NCBI GenBank assembly: GCA_905480145.1
Contig: CAJQPA010000011.1
Location: forward strand, 1 to 64,000
Direction: 5' to 3'
DNA: 64,000 bases
From: an uncultured Flavobacteriales bacterium
GTDB taxonomy: Bacteria; Bacteroidota; Bacteroidia; Flavobacteriales_D; Crocinitomicaceae
In this document: one piece after another, positions 34,472 to 43,674 of the stretch
Layout of the letters: each line of letters starts with the position of its first letter
How positions within the stretch are numbered: the stretch's first letter is position 1
Notes under the pieces: generated by a model
Told to the model about the DNA's origin: nothing
The model's input: only the letters and a program-made list of their open reading frames with translations
Databases searched by the model: none
Made by a program: the position numbers and the translations under genes

Positions 34472-35404
34472 TTAGATTATAAAATGTGAACTAATTGATT
34501 GATTGTTTACCATTTTTTTGATGACATCCCCAAATAAATTTGCAACACTTATAACACGTATTTTATCGTGTTGTTGCTTTAAAGGGATGGTGTCTGTAAC
34601 AATCAATTCTGTAATTGAAGAATTGGTAATTCTTTCGAAGGCAGGACCAGATAATACAGCATGCGTGCAAAATGCACGAACACTTAAAGCTCCTTTCTCC
34701 ATGAATAAATCTGCCGCTTTTGTTAGTGTACCTGCAGTATCACACATGTCATCCACAAGGATAACATCTTTACCTGCAACATCACCTATTACGGTCATTT
34801 CCGCCACTTCATTCGGCTTTCTTCTTTGCTTATGGCAAATTGCTAAACCTACTTCAAGTCTTTTCGCATAAGAATTTGAACGTTTAGTTCCACCTGCATC
34901 AGGCGCTGCCATAATCAAATTCCCATTGTTAATTTTGTCAATTTCCGGTTGAAATATCGTAGAACCATATAAGTGATCCACTGGAACTTCAAAGAAACCT
35001 TGAATTTGATCTGCATGTAAATCCATTGTCATAATACGGTCGATTCCTGCAGCCATTAGCATATTTGCCACCAATTTTGCTCCAATAGCAACTCTTGGTT
35101 TATCTTTTCTGTCTTGTCTCGCAAAACCAAAATAAGGAATAACAACGATTATTTTTCTCGCTGATGCTCGCTTTGCAGCATCCACCATTAATAATAATTC
35201 GAATAAATTATCCGCTGGAGGCATTGTTGATTGGATGATAAACACATCCATTCCACGAACTGTTTCTTCATAGGAAGGTTGGAATTCACCATCGCTGAAC
35301 GTAGTAACTTTACAGTCTCCTAGCTGAGAGCCGTAACTTGCAGCTACCTTTTCGGCTAGCTCTCTCGAGGCTTCACCTGCAAATATTTTTACTCCTACTG
35401 ACAT
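34472..35404 (-). CDS. prs: ribose-phosphate pyrophosphokinase
   Basis: Makes PRPP from ribose 5-phosphate and ATP for purine, pyrimidine, NAD, His and Trp synthesis. 310 aa. Signatures: FSDGEFQPSYEETVRG, the ATP/metal region DLHADQIQGFF and the PRPP loop VILVDDMCDTAGTL. It has its own -7 box at 35425-35432 and is co-transcribed with rplY. Confidence 0.97.
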   Translation of the reverse strand: MSVGVKIFAGEASRELAEKVAASYGSQLGDCKVTTFSDGEFQPSYEETVRGMDVFIIQSTMPPADNLFELLLMVDAAKRASARKIIVVIPYFGFARQDRKDKPRVAIGAKLVANMLMAAGIDRIMTMDLHADQIQGFFEVPVDHLYGSTIFQPEIDKINNGNLIMAAPDAGGTKRSNSYAKRLEVGLAICHKQRRKPNEVAEMTVIGDVAGKDVILVDDMCDTAGTLTKAADLFMEKGALSVRAFCTHAVLSGPAFERITNSSITELIVTDTIPLKQQHDKIRVISVANLFGDVIKKMVNNQSISSHFII

Positions 35405-35424
35405 ATTTTTCTTATTCGAACTTG

Positions 35425-35432
35425 CAAAGTTA
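35425..35432 (-). promoter_or_regulatory. -7 box of prs-rplY (TAACTTTG)
   Basis: TAACTTTG on the reverse strand, 20 nt upstream of the prs ATG. No exact -33 TTG at the expected distance. Confidence 0.5.
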
Positions 35433-35441
35433 GTGAATTTG

Positions 35442-35484
35442 AATTGTTTCAGCCTTCTTTTAAGAAAAGAAAATTAAAACAATT
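35442..35484. repeat. nested inverted repeat between cvpA and prs
   Basis: Outer arms AATTGTTT (35442-35449) and AAACAATT (35477-35484) enclose a second AT-rich hairpin, TTCTTTT/AAAAGAA. It lies 26 nt after the cvpA stop on the reverse strand. It may terminate cvpA, but no T run follows. Confidence 0.3.
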
Positions 35485-35509
35485 TCGATTGATTTATTGG
35501 TTCAATTAA

Positions 35510-36061
35510 TTACTCTTCTTCAGTCAATGTGTTTTCGTCTATTTCAACACCATTTATTAAAGTGTTTTTTAAAAACAATGTGCTATCCTCAAACGCCGGT
35601 ATTGCCATAGAAACACAGGATTTAATTGGGGAATAGAACACTGAATCGTTTTTGGCTTTATCCGAAAGAATATCACCTTTCTCATCATAAGACTCTACCA
35701 AGAGAATAATGGCTCCTAAAATAAAAATCATTTTCGCCAATGAAAGTAATACACCAAGCAATTTATTCAAAAGGCTTAACTGCACAATATTGACAACTTT
35801 CTCAATCGCCTTTCCTCCAAAAAAGACCATTGCACCAACAATAAGAAAAACGATGGTAAATGAAATCGTAGGTACATATTCATTTTCTATATCAAAGTTT
35901 TCTATTAAAATATTAGATGCGTATTCGGAAAAATGAATCCCAGCATAGAGTCCTATGAAAAGGGCTAAAAAAGTGAATAGTTCTATAATAAAGCCCTTAA
36001 AAAAACCTTTCCAAATTGCGTAACTCAATCCGATTACTGCAATAATATCAATAAAATTCAT
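35510..36061 (-). CDS. cvpA: CvpA family membrane protein
   Basis: Inner-membrane protein of 183 aa, CvpA type (originally colicin V production), with four hydrophobic helices: residues 2-15, 23-42, 63-85 and 98-121. The N-terminus MNFIDIIAVIGLSYAIWKGFFKGFI is characteristic. The C-terminal tail is hydrophilic. The role is linked to envelope integrity in other bacteria. It starts directly after the stop of the YceI-like gene (no gap), so the pair is co-translated. Confidence 0.88.
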   Translation of the reverse strand: MNFIDIIAVIGLSYAIWKGFFKGFIIELFTFLALFIGLYAGIHFSEYASNILIENFDIENEYVPTISFTIVFLIVGAMVFFGGKAIEKVVNIVQLSLLNKLLGVLLSLAKMIFILGAIILLVESYDEKGDILSDKAKNDSVFYSPIKSCVSMAIPAFEDSTLFLKNTLINGVEIDENTLTEEE

Positions 36062-36688
36062 TTATTCGCAAGTCTTGGTAAGTGTCGTTTTTAAAGATAG
36101 CTCAACTTCGGACCATAATTTAGACACTCCATCTTCTCCCGTATGTAAATCTTTACATATTTCATTTAATGCATCAACACCAGAAATTGCATTCCATAAA
36201 GCTAAATCAATCGTTGTTTCAAAGGTGAAAATACCCACATTCAATTCATACTCACCCTCTACCTCAATTGATAAATCGTTCATCGAGATTTCTACAATAG
36301 CTTTTCCATCTTCCCCTAGAGACTTTATCGATCCGTCGATTGTTTCTGTATTAATAGTTTCAAAAAAATGCTTTGCAACCTTTAAATTTCTATCTTCATT
36401 CAATGTTTCAACGGAAGCCGTATTCATAGAAAACTTAATCGATTCAATTACATCTTTATCATTTTCAACTTCAATTGAAGTGACTTCAATTTCGTTAAAA
36501 GAACCAGCTACACCGACCTTTTCAGTAGTTTTAAAAGCTGTCCATTCAAACTCTGTCGACTCAGCGTTGTACGAATATTTACAAATCGGCTCCGGCTGAA
36601 CAACCTCAATCTCTTTAGGTTCAGAAGTACAAGAAGTCATCATTAAAGTAACAGTCAAAGCGGCCAATAATACAATTCTATTTTTCAT
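36062..36688 (-). CDS. YceI-like lipoprotein
   Basis: Protein of 208 aa with signal MKNRIVLLAALTVTLMMTSC and lipobox MTSC, so exported and lipidated. The rest has YceI-like features: STEFEWTAFKTTEKVGVAGSF, alternating strands and NAISGVDALNEICKDLHTG near the end. YceI proteins are lipocalin-like binders of isoprenoid or other lipids. It is more divergent than standard YceI. It sits immediately upstream of cvpA and is divergent from the 135-aa gene, with 28 nt between ATGs. Confidence 0.75.
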   Translation of the reverse strand: MKNRIVLLAALTVTLMMTSCTSEPKEIEVVQPEPICKYSYNAESTEFEWTAFKTTEKVGVAGSFNEIEVTSIEVENDKDVIESIKFSMNTASVETLNEDRNLKVAKHFFETINTETIDGSIKSLGEDGKAIVEISMNDLSIEVEGEYELNVGIFTFETTIDLALWNAISGVDALNEICKDLHTGEDGVSKLWSEVELSLKTTLTKTCE

Positions 36689-36716
36689 CGTTTTTATTTT
36701 TTGTCTAAGATACTCA

Positions 36717-37124
36717 ATGGTTCACAATTATGCGAGCAATTCAATGGGTTTATATTACTTTTACAAAATGGATCACGATGTAGAATTACGTTTTCAAAAA
36801 GTAAAGACCGAACTCGAAAAAAAATTCGGCGAAGGAATGGATGTGCAGTCTATTCTTTTTTTAATTGGCGTAAACGAATTAGGAGTGGGATACCGTGAAT
36901 TTTCCAAAAGTGAAAAAACTGATGTTCTTCACATAGCTGTTTGCACACTATTAGAGCCTTATGGCTATTATCAATTTGAAAAGCGCGACGAAGAAAATTG
37001 GCCGCATTTCAAATTAATAAAGGAATTACCGGCCATTAATGATCGTGAACAACAGCATTTGATAAAGGAAGCAATGACCGATTACTTTATTCAGAATGAA
37101 TATGTTAGTCTCGCCGAGAAATAA
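36717..37124 (+). CDS. conserved hypothetical protein
   Basis: Cytoplasmic-looking protein of up to 135 aa with no membrane helix, largely helical: ELRFQKVKTELEKKFGEGMDVQSILFLIGVNELG, then DVLHIAVCTLLEPYGYY. Probably a conserved Bacteroidetes family of unknown function. Start is uncertain. ATG 36717 leaves only 28 nt to the divergent YceI gene; an in-frame ATG at 36768 (MDHDVELRF) would leave room for a promoter and follows a near-match TACTTTTA box. I list the longer form. No terminator follows. Confidence 0.7.
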   Translation: MVHNYASNSMGLYYFYKMDHDVELRFQKVKTELEKKFGEGMDVQSILFLIGVNELGVGYREFSKSEKTDVLHIAVCTLLEPYGYYQFEKRDEENWPHFKLIKELPAINDREQQHLIKEAMTDYFIQNEYVSLAEK

Positions 37125-37154
37125 TTAAAAGCTTTATAGTTAACTTTAAGTTTA

Positions 37155-37167
37155 CAACCATTTGTCA
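37155..37167. promoter_or_regulatory. 13-mer shared with hppA upstream region
   Basis: CAACCATTTGTCA, identical to 15847-15859. Here it lies 57 nt upstream of the rseP -7 box. Confidence 0.3.
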
Positions 37168-37224
37168 ATTTTAATTCGATTCAATTTACATCTATTTCAA
37201 CTGAAACCTGTCATTTAATTTAGG

Positions 37225-37232
37225 TATATTTG
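37225..37232 (+). promoter_or_regulatory. -7 box of rseP (TATATTTG)
   Basis: TATATTTG matches TAnnTTTG and lies 19 nt upstream of the rseP ATG. No exact -33 TTG is seen. Confidence 0.5.
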
Positions 37233-37251
37233 CTCGCACAAAATTTAATCA

Positions 37252-38763
37252 ATGGAAATTCTAATAAAAGCTCTTCAATTACTATTATCTCTCTCCTTAC
37301 TTGTTGTTTTACATGAATTTGGACATTATTTTGCGGCTCGTTACTTTAAAATAAGAGTGGAGAAGTTTTACCTTTTTTTCAACCCGTGGTTTGCGCTTTT
37401 TAAGAAAAAAATTGGGGATACAGAATGGGGAATTGGTTGGCTGCCTTTAGGTGGCTTTGTGAAGATTTCCGGAATGATTGATGAATCTATGGACAAAGAG
37501 CAATTAGCTCAGCCTATTCAACCATGGGAGTTTAGAGCTAAACCTGCTTGGCAGCGATTGATTGTAATGATTGCTGGAGTTGTTGTGAATTTAATTTTTG
37601 GTGTGCTAATATACATCGGTGTAGTATTTGCTTGGGGAGAAGAGCAAATCCATACTGCAGACTTGAAAGATGGACTTACTGTTCATCCATTTATGCAGCA
37701 ATACGGCATTGAATCCGGTGATAATATTTTAGCCATTGACGATGTTGAAGTAACGCATATTGGAGACATTACAAGTGGACTTGTAATAAGAGGGCAGCAA
37801 AATTTAAAAGTTCAAAAAGCCAGTGGTGATATTGAAAACATACTATTACCAGACTCAATAGATTATGCAATTTTTGAAGCTGGGGCATTTCCAACAGTAG
37901 AATTGAGACACCAGTCCACTAAAGTAGAATTTCTTCGCGCTCTGAAAACGAATGACACCATTAAAGTTGAAGCTGGCGATGTTTTTCTTACCATAAATGA
38001 TAAGCCTTTAGATCAAGTTAACTTCAACAACCTTGAAAAAAAATTCAATCTTACTCTGATTCGCGGCAACGACACTTTAGTTCAGAAGATCGCAAGTGCT
38101 AATTTCAATTTATTGAAAGAAGTATCTCCAGCATTATCGGCTGGAATTCTACCTGGGGATAACTTCAAAAAAATAAACAATGAAGAAATAATATATTTTG
38201 ACGACATAACCGACGAGCTTTTCCATGCAAAAGAAACAGAGACTGTTCTTTCTGTTCAAAGAAATGGTACAACTCAAGAGTTACAAGTAGAAGTGCCAAA
38301 ATCTGGCTCTTTAGGATTTACAGTTAGAACTGTTGGATATGTTGATTCTGCAGCTTTTAGGCATGTTGATTATTCTTTAGGACAAAGCTTCGGGCGAGGT
38401 TTTGACAGGGGTGTGACGACTTTGGGAGACTACGTTGGTCAATTGAAATTTTTATTTACGAAAAAAGGTGCTTCTTCCATTGGCGGATTTGCCGCAATTG
38501 GAAATTTATTTCCGGCAGAATGGAACTGGGAGAAATTTTGGCTGAACACGGCTTTCATTTCAATCATTTTAGCTTTTATGAATATCCTACCTATTCCTGC
38601 TCTTGATGGAGGCCATGTTGTGTTCTTATTGTATGAAATGGTGACCGGAAAGGAAGCTCCTCAAAAAGTATTGGAATATGCACAAATGGTTGGATTCTTC
38701 ATTTTAATGGGGCTTCTTTTGTACGCAAATGGAAATGATGTCTACCGCATGATCTTTGGATGA
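37252..38763 (+). CDS. rseP: RseP-type site-2 zinc metalloprotease
   Basis: Intramembrane protease that cuts anti-sigma factors and clears signal peptides. 503 aa. The zinc motif HEFGH lies in the first helix (VVLHEFGHYFAARYF), and the second catalytic motif is NILPIPALDGGHV near the C-terminus. Between them are two PDZ-like regions (about 130-200 and 205-320). Four membrane helices. Upstream box at 37225; the DUF4412 gene follows by 43 nt on the same strand. No anti-sigma partner gene is present nearby. Confidence 0.95.
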   Translation: MEILIKALQLLLSLSLLVVLHEFGHYFAARYFKIRVEKFYLFFNPWFALFKKKIGDTEWGIGWLPLGGFVKISGMIDESMDKEQLAQPIQPWEFRAKPAWQRLIVMIAGVVVNLIFGVLIYIGVVFAWGEEQIHTADLKDGLTVHPFMQQYGIESGDNILAIDDVEVTHIGDITSGLVIRGQQNLKVQKASGDIENILLPDSIDYAIFEAGAFPTVELRHQSTKVEFLRALKTNDTIKVEAGDVFLTINDKPLDQVNFNNLEKKFNLTLIRGNDTLVQKIASANFNLLKEVSPALSAGILPGDNFKKINNEEIIYFDDITDELFHAKETETVLSVQRNGTTQELQVEVPKSGSLGFTVRTVGYVDSAAFRHVDYSLGQSFGRGFDRGVTTLGDYVGQLKFLFTKKGASSIGGFAAIGNLFPAEWNWEKFWLNTAFISIILAFMNILPIPALDGGHVVFLLYEMVTGKEAPQKVLEYAQMVGFFILMGLLLYANGNDVYRMIFG

Positions 38764-38806
38764 TAAAATTGGAACACAAATTGCTTTCTACTGAAAAAAT
38801 AAAATT

Positions 38807-39457
38807 ATGAGAAAACTATTTTTTGCTTTAACAGCGGTATTATTGGCAGGGTTAACTCTTGCACAAAGTGAAGAAGGTAAGATTGTATATGCAGTGGAGA
38901 TGTCTTCTGACGACCCACAAATGTCTATTGCAGCTCAAATGATGAGTGGCTCTAAATTTGAACTAACCTTTAGAAAAGGAGCAACCATGGCAAAAATGGA
39001 CATGGGTGCAATGATGTCTATGACTACGACTGTGAATGGAGAAGATGTTTTAATTCTTATGGGAGGAATGATGGGAAACAAAGCTGTTAAAACCACAAAA
39101 AGCGAATTAATTGACAAAGAAGGTGCGGATATGGATGCCACTGTTGAATTATTAGATGAAACTAAAGATGTTGTTGGCTACACATGTAAAAAAGCAATCG
39201 TTACAGACTCTGATGATAATCAAATCGAATATTGGTATACCGAAAAATTAAAATTAACAGTAGAGGGACAAGGAAACGCAAATGGACTTATACCTGGAAT
39301 AGCATTGGCTTTTTCAATCGACAAAAGAGGCATGACGATGAGCTACGTTGCGACTTCTGTTGAAGATAAAATTTCTAACGAAACTAATTTTGAAGTATCA
39401 ATACCAGAAGGTTATGAAGAAATGACCATGGAGGAAATGGGGTCCTTGGGGATGTAA
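38807..39457 (+). CDS. secreted DUF4412-like protein
   Basis: Protein of 216 aa with signal peptide MRKLFFALTAVLLAGLTLAQ. The mature part resembles the DUF4412/GLPGLI-type families that measure or bind small ligands in Bacteroidetes: EGKIVYAVEM, then VGYTCKKAIVT and IEYWYTEKL. It is unusually Met-rich (MAKMDMGAMMSMTTT, GGMMGN). Two Cys are rare; only TCKK is visible. It is 43 nt after rseP and may share its transcript. Function unknown. Confidence 0.75.
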   Translation: MRKLFFALTAVLLAGLTLAQSEEGKIVYAVEMSSDDPQMSIAAQMMSGSKFELTFRKGATMAKMDMGAMMSMTTTVNGEDVLILMGGMMGNKAVKTTKSELIDKEGADMDATVELLDETKDVVGYTCKKAIVTDSDDNQIEYWYTEKLKLTVEGQGNANGLIPGIALAFSIDKRGMTMSYVATSVEDKISNETNFEVSIPEGYEEMTMEEMGSLGM

Positions 39458-39479
39458 AACCTCATAATTCTTAAATGGT

Positions 39480-41033
39480 CTATTTTGCTTTCAAGAATTT
39501 ACAATTCACATTACCAGAAGGTTTTTGAATAGTTACTATGTATTCCCCCTGCTTTAAATCAGCTAATTCCATTTTAATATCGTGTCTCCCTTGATTTAAA
39601 TTATTATCATGGACTTCTGCAACCTGTTTTCCTGTTAAATCAAAAACAACAATTTTTACCCACTCGTTATGTGCAGCGAATCTAATTGTAGAATTTCCAA
39701 ATGAGGGATTAGGATATATAAGCGCCTTATCTTTTGCTAAATCTTCCTCTTCATCAATACCAACACTGCAAGCTCCGAGCAGAGGATAAAAAGTTACAGA
39801 GTGCTCAAATAAGGATTGAATGTCCGTTGTAGTAACTCCAAACCAATCTTTTAATATAGAAGCGTATATGTCCCTGAAATCAATCTCCATAGGGATGCCC
39901 GCTTGATTTACAACAGTGCTATCTATTGTTGGATTATTTCCCATAAGAGAAAAGTCTAAACATGTACCGAACAAAAATAACGGAGCTGCATCACCATGAT
40001 CAGTTCCAAAACTTGCATTTGATGCCACTTGACGACCAAATTCAGAAAATGTCATTCCAGCAACTCTATCTTCCAAGCCTAAAAGTTGCAAATCATCTTG
40101 AAATGCTGAAATCGCATCAGACAACATTTTTATTAAGTCTGAATGGGTCCCCAATGTCGTGTCCGTTGGGTTAACTTGAGAATCATGGGTGTCAAAGCCA
40201 TTGATGTTTAAAACATAAACTTTTGACTGTAAGCCGCCCGAAATCATTTGTGCAACATGCTTCAATTGTGTTGCCAATTGATTGGTAGGATCATACATTG
40301 AGGACAATGTATTTCCTGCCGTTGCGGCAGAATTTATTTGTGCACCATACGCGTTTGCTTGATCTATTAAAGTCGTCAAATAATCAATGTGAGAACCATA
40401 ATATGTTCCATCATCAACCGCTGAACTGGCCGCTAAATTATACACATCAAACGGATCATTTACAGCATGACTAAAGTTCGCCATAAGTCCTTGACACGTA
40501 GAAGATACCTCATAGCCCATACTTATTGCAAATGGATCTGGATTATCAATGTTCGGGTAAGCATCTGGATAATTGGGGTAATGATTATCAAAATCCCGTC
40601 CTAACCAACCTGTTGTAGCATTGGTCTCAATTAATCCTGAACTCCAAATATCCATTGATCTAAAATGTGATCTATTTTGCTCAGGATATCCTACATTTTG
40701 AATTATACCAAGCTTACCTGAATCATACATGCTTTTCATCCCTGTCATAACAGGATGAAATCCAACTTCAGTAGTTAACGAAAGTACATCCGTCTCGGGG
40801 ATTAATATATTACTTCTTTGTAATGCTAAGTTGGCATATTGATCTCTGGGTATAACTGTATTAAGTCCATCATTGCCTCCATTAAGACGAATAATAACCA
40901 GTACTCTATCTTCAGCACTTTTAGTTACGTTAAACAGTTTTTTGCCAATTGATTGAAAATTCATTTCATTCAATAAAATTGGTGTGCCCACTGAGGCAAA
41001 CGCCATATTTTTTACAAAATCTCTTCTTTTCAT
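39480..41033 (-). CDS. DUF1501 protein with Tat-like signal and T9SS sorting domain
   Basis: Exported protein of 517 aa. N-terminal twin-arginine motif MKRRDFVKNMAFASV. The DUF1501 core has alkaline-phosphatase-superfamily features: RLNGGNDGLNTVIP, QNRSHFRSMDIW, NINGFDTHDSQVNP and EFGRQVASNASFGTDHGDAAP. The final 80 residues (IYPNPSFGNS... to the end) are a type IX sorting domain. DUF1501 and DUF1800 genes are neighbours throughout bacteria; here the DUF1800 gene is 18 nt upstream. Role unknown; secreted hydrolase-like protein is the best description. Confidence 0.9.
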   Translation of the reverse strand: MKRRDFVKNMAFASVGTPILLNEMNFQSIGKKLFNVTKSAEDRVLVIIRLNGGNDGLNTVIPRDQYANLALQRSNILIPETDVLSLTTEVGFHPVMTGMKSMYDSGKLGIIQNVGYPEQNRSHFRSMDIWSSGLIETNATTGWLGRDFDNHYPNYPDAYPNIDNPDPFAISMGYEVSSTCQGLMANFSHAVNDPFDVYNLAASSAVDDGTYYGSHIDYLTTLIDQANAYGAQINSAATAGNTLSSMYDPTNQLATQLKHVAQMISGGLQSKVYVLNINGFDTHDSQVNPTDTTLGTHSDLIKMLSDAISAFQDDLQLLGLEDRVAGMTFSEFGRQVASNASFGTDHGDAAPLFLFGTCLDFSLMGNNPTIDSTVVNQAGIPMEIDFRDIYASILKDWFGVTTTDIQSLFEHSVTFYPLLGACSVGIDEEEDLAKDKALIYPNPSFGNSTIRFAAHNEWVKIVVFDLTGKQVAEVHDNNLNQGRHDIKMELADLKQGEYIVTIQKPSGNVNCKFLKAK

Positions 41034-41051
41034 TGCTTTTCTTTTAGTGGA

Positions 41052-42668
41052 CTATGCTGTATGGAATTCTGGCATTTGGAAAAATCTTGCCAATACTAAT
41101 TCTACTCTCAGTTTAACAGGGTCTGAAAAAGTTATATCTCCAATGTTAGCAAGATATTCACTGTACTGAAGAGTCCATTCAAAATCTGGTAAGCTATTGG
41201 TTAAAATTCCTTTCAAAATTAATTTTTGAATTACATCTATTCCTTTCGGGCTAAACACATCACAAATGTCGTCAATAACGGCTGAAGGGTCTGATGGCAT
41301 TGATAAATTATCTAAAAAGGTCAATGCGTTAATTTTCCAATTATTTCCATTTACTGGTATCCCTCCATAAATACTCAACCATGCGCTTAAATCAAATCTC
41401 GATTTCATATGAGTCGCATTCACCCATAATTTTGAAAAACTTGGTTCTTGATAATAAGCGGGCCAACCGGCAACACTTGGAGGCGCAGCATAAGCTTGCC
41501 CCATTGTTTCAGCGAGCCAGTACATACTCAATTGCATTTCGTAATTTGTAGCTAAATCAAATGATGTAATAGACTCTGTACTATTCATCATTGAATAAAT
41601 CATTTCTAAAGGACTTTTAATTAATGCCCCACGAACAGAAATATCATAAAAATGTTCACTTGAAAAAAGTTCTGTTAGAACTGGAAGAACCTCATAATTA
41701 TTAGCAATTAGTGTTGCTGCCATTTCAGCTATTACTGTTGTCTCAACAGCAGGGGTCAAGTCATAGTTCACAAAGTAACGGTAGAGTTTTCGGCATATGA
41801 AATTGGCAACTTCATCTTGCTGAAAAATGATATCTATATAGTCAGAATATTCATTTGCGCCGTTATCTGAAATTACCGCATTTCCGAAATGAATAGACAA
41901 TGTTTTTGCAGAAGTATCATGAAGAATTGGAGTAAAGTTTGCCGTAACACTTGTTGCTGTATCACTTCTTAGACCATCAACAATATAACCTGTAAGAATT
42001 TTTGCGCCAGCAGCCACATCAGCTTCTGTATAATTCGAATAATCTCCTGGTCCTATTTGAGGGCCTTTACCAATGGTAAACAATTCTAATAACTCTCGAG
42101 CATAATTTTCATTCGGACTATAAAGAGTATTTGTAGCTCCATTTAAAAACAACAACATGTTTGGATCTACCGTAATATCTTTAACCAATTGACGAAAATT
42201 TGCCAATGAAGAATTGTATAATTTATTCATATACTCGTATGTCGCGCGAGCATCAAAACCAATATTAGCGGAAAAATGATTTTGCCAAAATAAGGCCATC
42301 TTTTCTGCGATTGAAAGTTGTTCTGTATTTAACCTTTGCATTAACCATCCACCTAATGACAAAATTCTAGCCGTTTCAACAGCCTGAGCCGAAATGGGAT
42401 CTGCAGGATAAACTGAGTTCACCCAAGTTGTCCCAAAGGGAGCGATTGTCTCTTCTGGTAGATAAGTTAAAGGCTCCGTTCCTGCTGGAATTGTTAACAA
42501 AGTACTTACAGTTGCAGACATTCCATTTGTCACGGCGTCTAACATTTGCTGATTAGTAGGGCCAAAAGTAGTTCGTCTCAATAAGTGAGCAGCTTCAACT
42601 TTTGTCCATGGACCTGTAAATGGAGTCATACTTAAAGAAACCTGTGATCCTTGTCCTTGGTCTGGCAT
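41052..42668 (-). CDS. DUF1800 family protein
   Basis: Protein of 538 aa with the DUF1800 core: AAHLLRRTTFGPT at the start, KMALFWQNHFSAN, NYARELLELFTIG and RPFITGYIV-like segments, then DEVANFICRKLYRYFVN. No signal peptide is obvious (MPDQGQGSQ), which is odd because the DUF1501 partner is exported. Function is unknown for the whole family. It is the first gene of the pair; no other gene shares the transcript. Confidence 0.92.
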   Translation of the reverse strand: MPDQGQGSQVSLSMTPFTGPWTKVEAAHLLRRTTFGPTNQQMLDAVTNGMSATVSTLLTIPAGTEPLTYLPEETIAPFGTTWVNSVYPADPISAQAVETARILSLGGWLMQRLNTEQLSIAEKMALFWQNHFSANIGFDARATYEYMNKLYNSSLANFRQLVKDITVDPNMLLFLNGATNTLYSPNENYARELLELFTIGKGPQIGPGDYSNYTEADVAAGAKILTGYIVDGLRSDTATSVTANFTPILHDTSAKTLSIHFGNAVISDNGANEYSDYIDIIFQQDEVANFICRKLYRYFVNYDLTPAVETTVIAEMAATLIANNYEVLPVLTELFSSEHFYDISVRGALIKSPLEMIYSMMNSTESITSFDLATNYEMQLSMYWLAETMGQAYAAPPSVAGWPAYYQEPSFSKLWVNATHMKSRFDLSAWLSIYGGIPVNGNNWKINALTFLDNLSMPSDPSAVIDDICDVFSPKGIDVIQKLILKGILTNSLPDFEWTLQYSEYLANIGDITFSDPVKLRVELVLARFFQMPEFHTA

Positions 42669-42740
42669 AGTAATAGTGATAAATTAAAATCCAAGATACT
42701 AAATTACAATGAGATAGCAAAAGGATAAGTTTGAACGTAA

Positions 42741-43670
42741 TCAACTTTTCAAAAACCCAATATTTCTCTTAAGGCCCGCGTACTTTGTTCTTTTAACAGC
42801 GCTTTTTCGAAATATTTCTTGAAATACCTCTTCTGTCAAATCAACCCAATCCGCTTTTGACATATGCAATAAGTTTTCATGTGGAGAAAATGAGGCTTCC
42901 TTGGTTGGTTTAGAAAAACGATTCCATGGACAAACGTCTTGACAAATATCACATCCAAACATCCAATTGTCCATTTTACCAGAAAACTCTTTGGGTAACA
43001 ATTCATCTTTTAACTCTATTGTTAAGTAGGAGATGCATTTCGACCCATCCACAACATATGGTTTAACAATTGCGTCTGTCGGACAAGCATCAATGCACTT
43101 AGTGCAAGTTCCACAATAATCTTTTATAGGTCCATCAGGGATTAGATTTAAATCAAGAATCAATTCAGCAATAAAAAAGAAAGAACCCTCTTTTGGATTA
43201 ATGATGTTTGTATTCTTCCCCATCCAACCTAGTCCACTTTTTTGTGCCCATGACTTATCTAATACCGGTGCAGAATCAACAAATATTCTACCTCCCACTT
43301 CTCCAATTTCTTCTTGAATATATGAGAACAAACTTTTAAGTTTATCCTTGATAATAAGATGATAATCTTGTCCGTATGCATACTTGGAAATTTTAGGGGC
43401 GGCTTTGTCTTTCTGAATTTCATTTGGATGATAATTCATTAAGAGAGAAACCACAACTTTCGCATCATCGACCAACAATCTTGGATCTAACCGTTTATCA
43501 AAATGGTTTTCCATGTAAGTCATTTTCCCATTGAAATTATTTTTCAAATAAGATTCTAAGTGCTTTGCTTCCTCCTCTAAAAAGTCAGCTTTAGAAACAC
43601 CACAGTAAAAGAAACCAAGGTCTTTCGCTTTTTCTTTTATTAGGCGGGTATGTTTCTCTTCTATACTCAA
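42741..43670 (-). CDS. queG: epoxyqueuosine reductase QueG
   Basis: Last step of queuosine tRNA modification, reducing epoxyqueuosine with cobalamin and two [4Fe-4S] clusters. 309 aa. Two ferredoxin motifs are visible: [16 protein letters not shown] and [14 protein letters not shown], with the Cys of [14 protein letters not shown]-terminal substrate region [18 protein letters not shown]. The start codon is TTG at 43668-43670; no ATG is available. It follows the transglutaminase-like gene by 4 nt. Confidence 0.95.
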   Translation of the reverse strand: MSIEEKHTRLIKEKAKDLGFFYCGVSKADFLEEEAKHLESYLKNNFNGKMTYMENHFDKRLDPRLLVDDAKVVVSLLMNYHPNEIQKDKAAPKISKYAYGQDYHLIIKDKLKSLFSYIQEEIGEVGGRIFVDSAPVLDKSWAQKSGLGWMGKNTNIINPKEGSFFFIAELILDLNLIPDGPIKDYCGTCTKCIDACPTDAIVKPYVVDGSKCISYLTIELKDELLPKEFSGKMDNWMFGCDICQDVCPWNRFSKPTKEASFSPHENLLHMSKADWVDLTEEVFQEIFRKSAVKRTKYAGLKRNIGFLKS

Positions 43671-43674
43671 AAGG

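Noticed and set aside
34503-34871. 122-codon frame antisense to prs
   Set aside because: Antisense shadow of a highly conserved enzyme.
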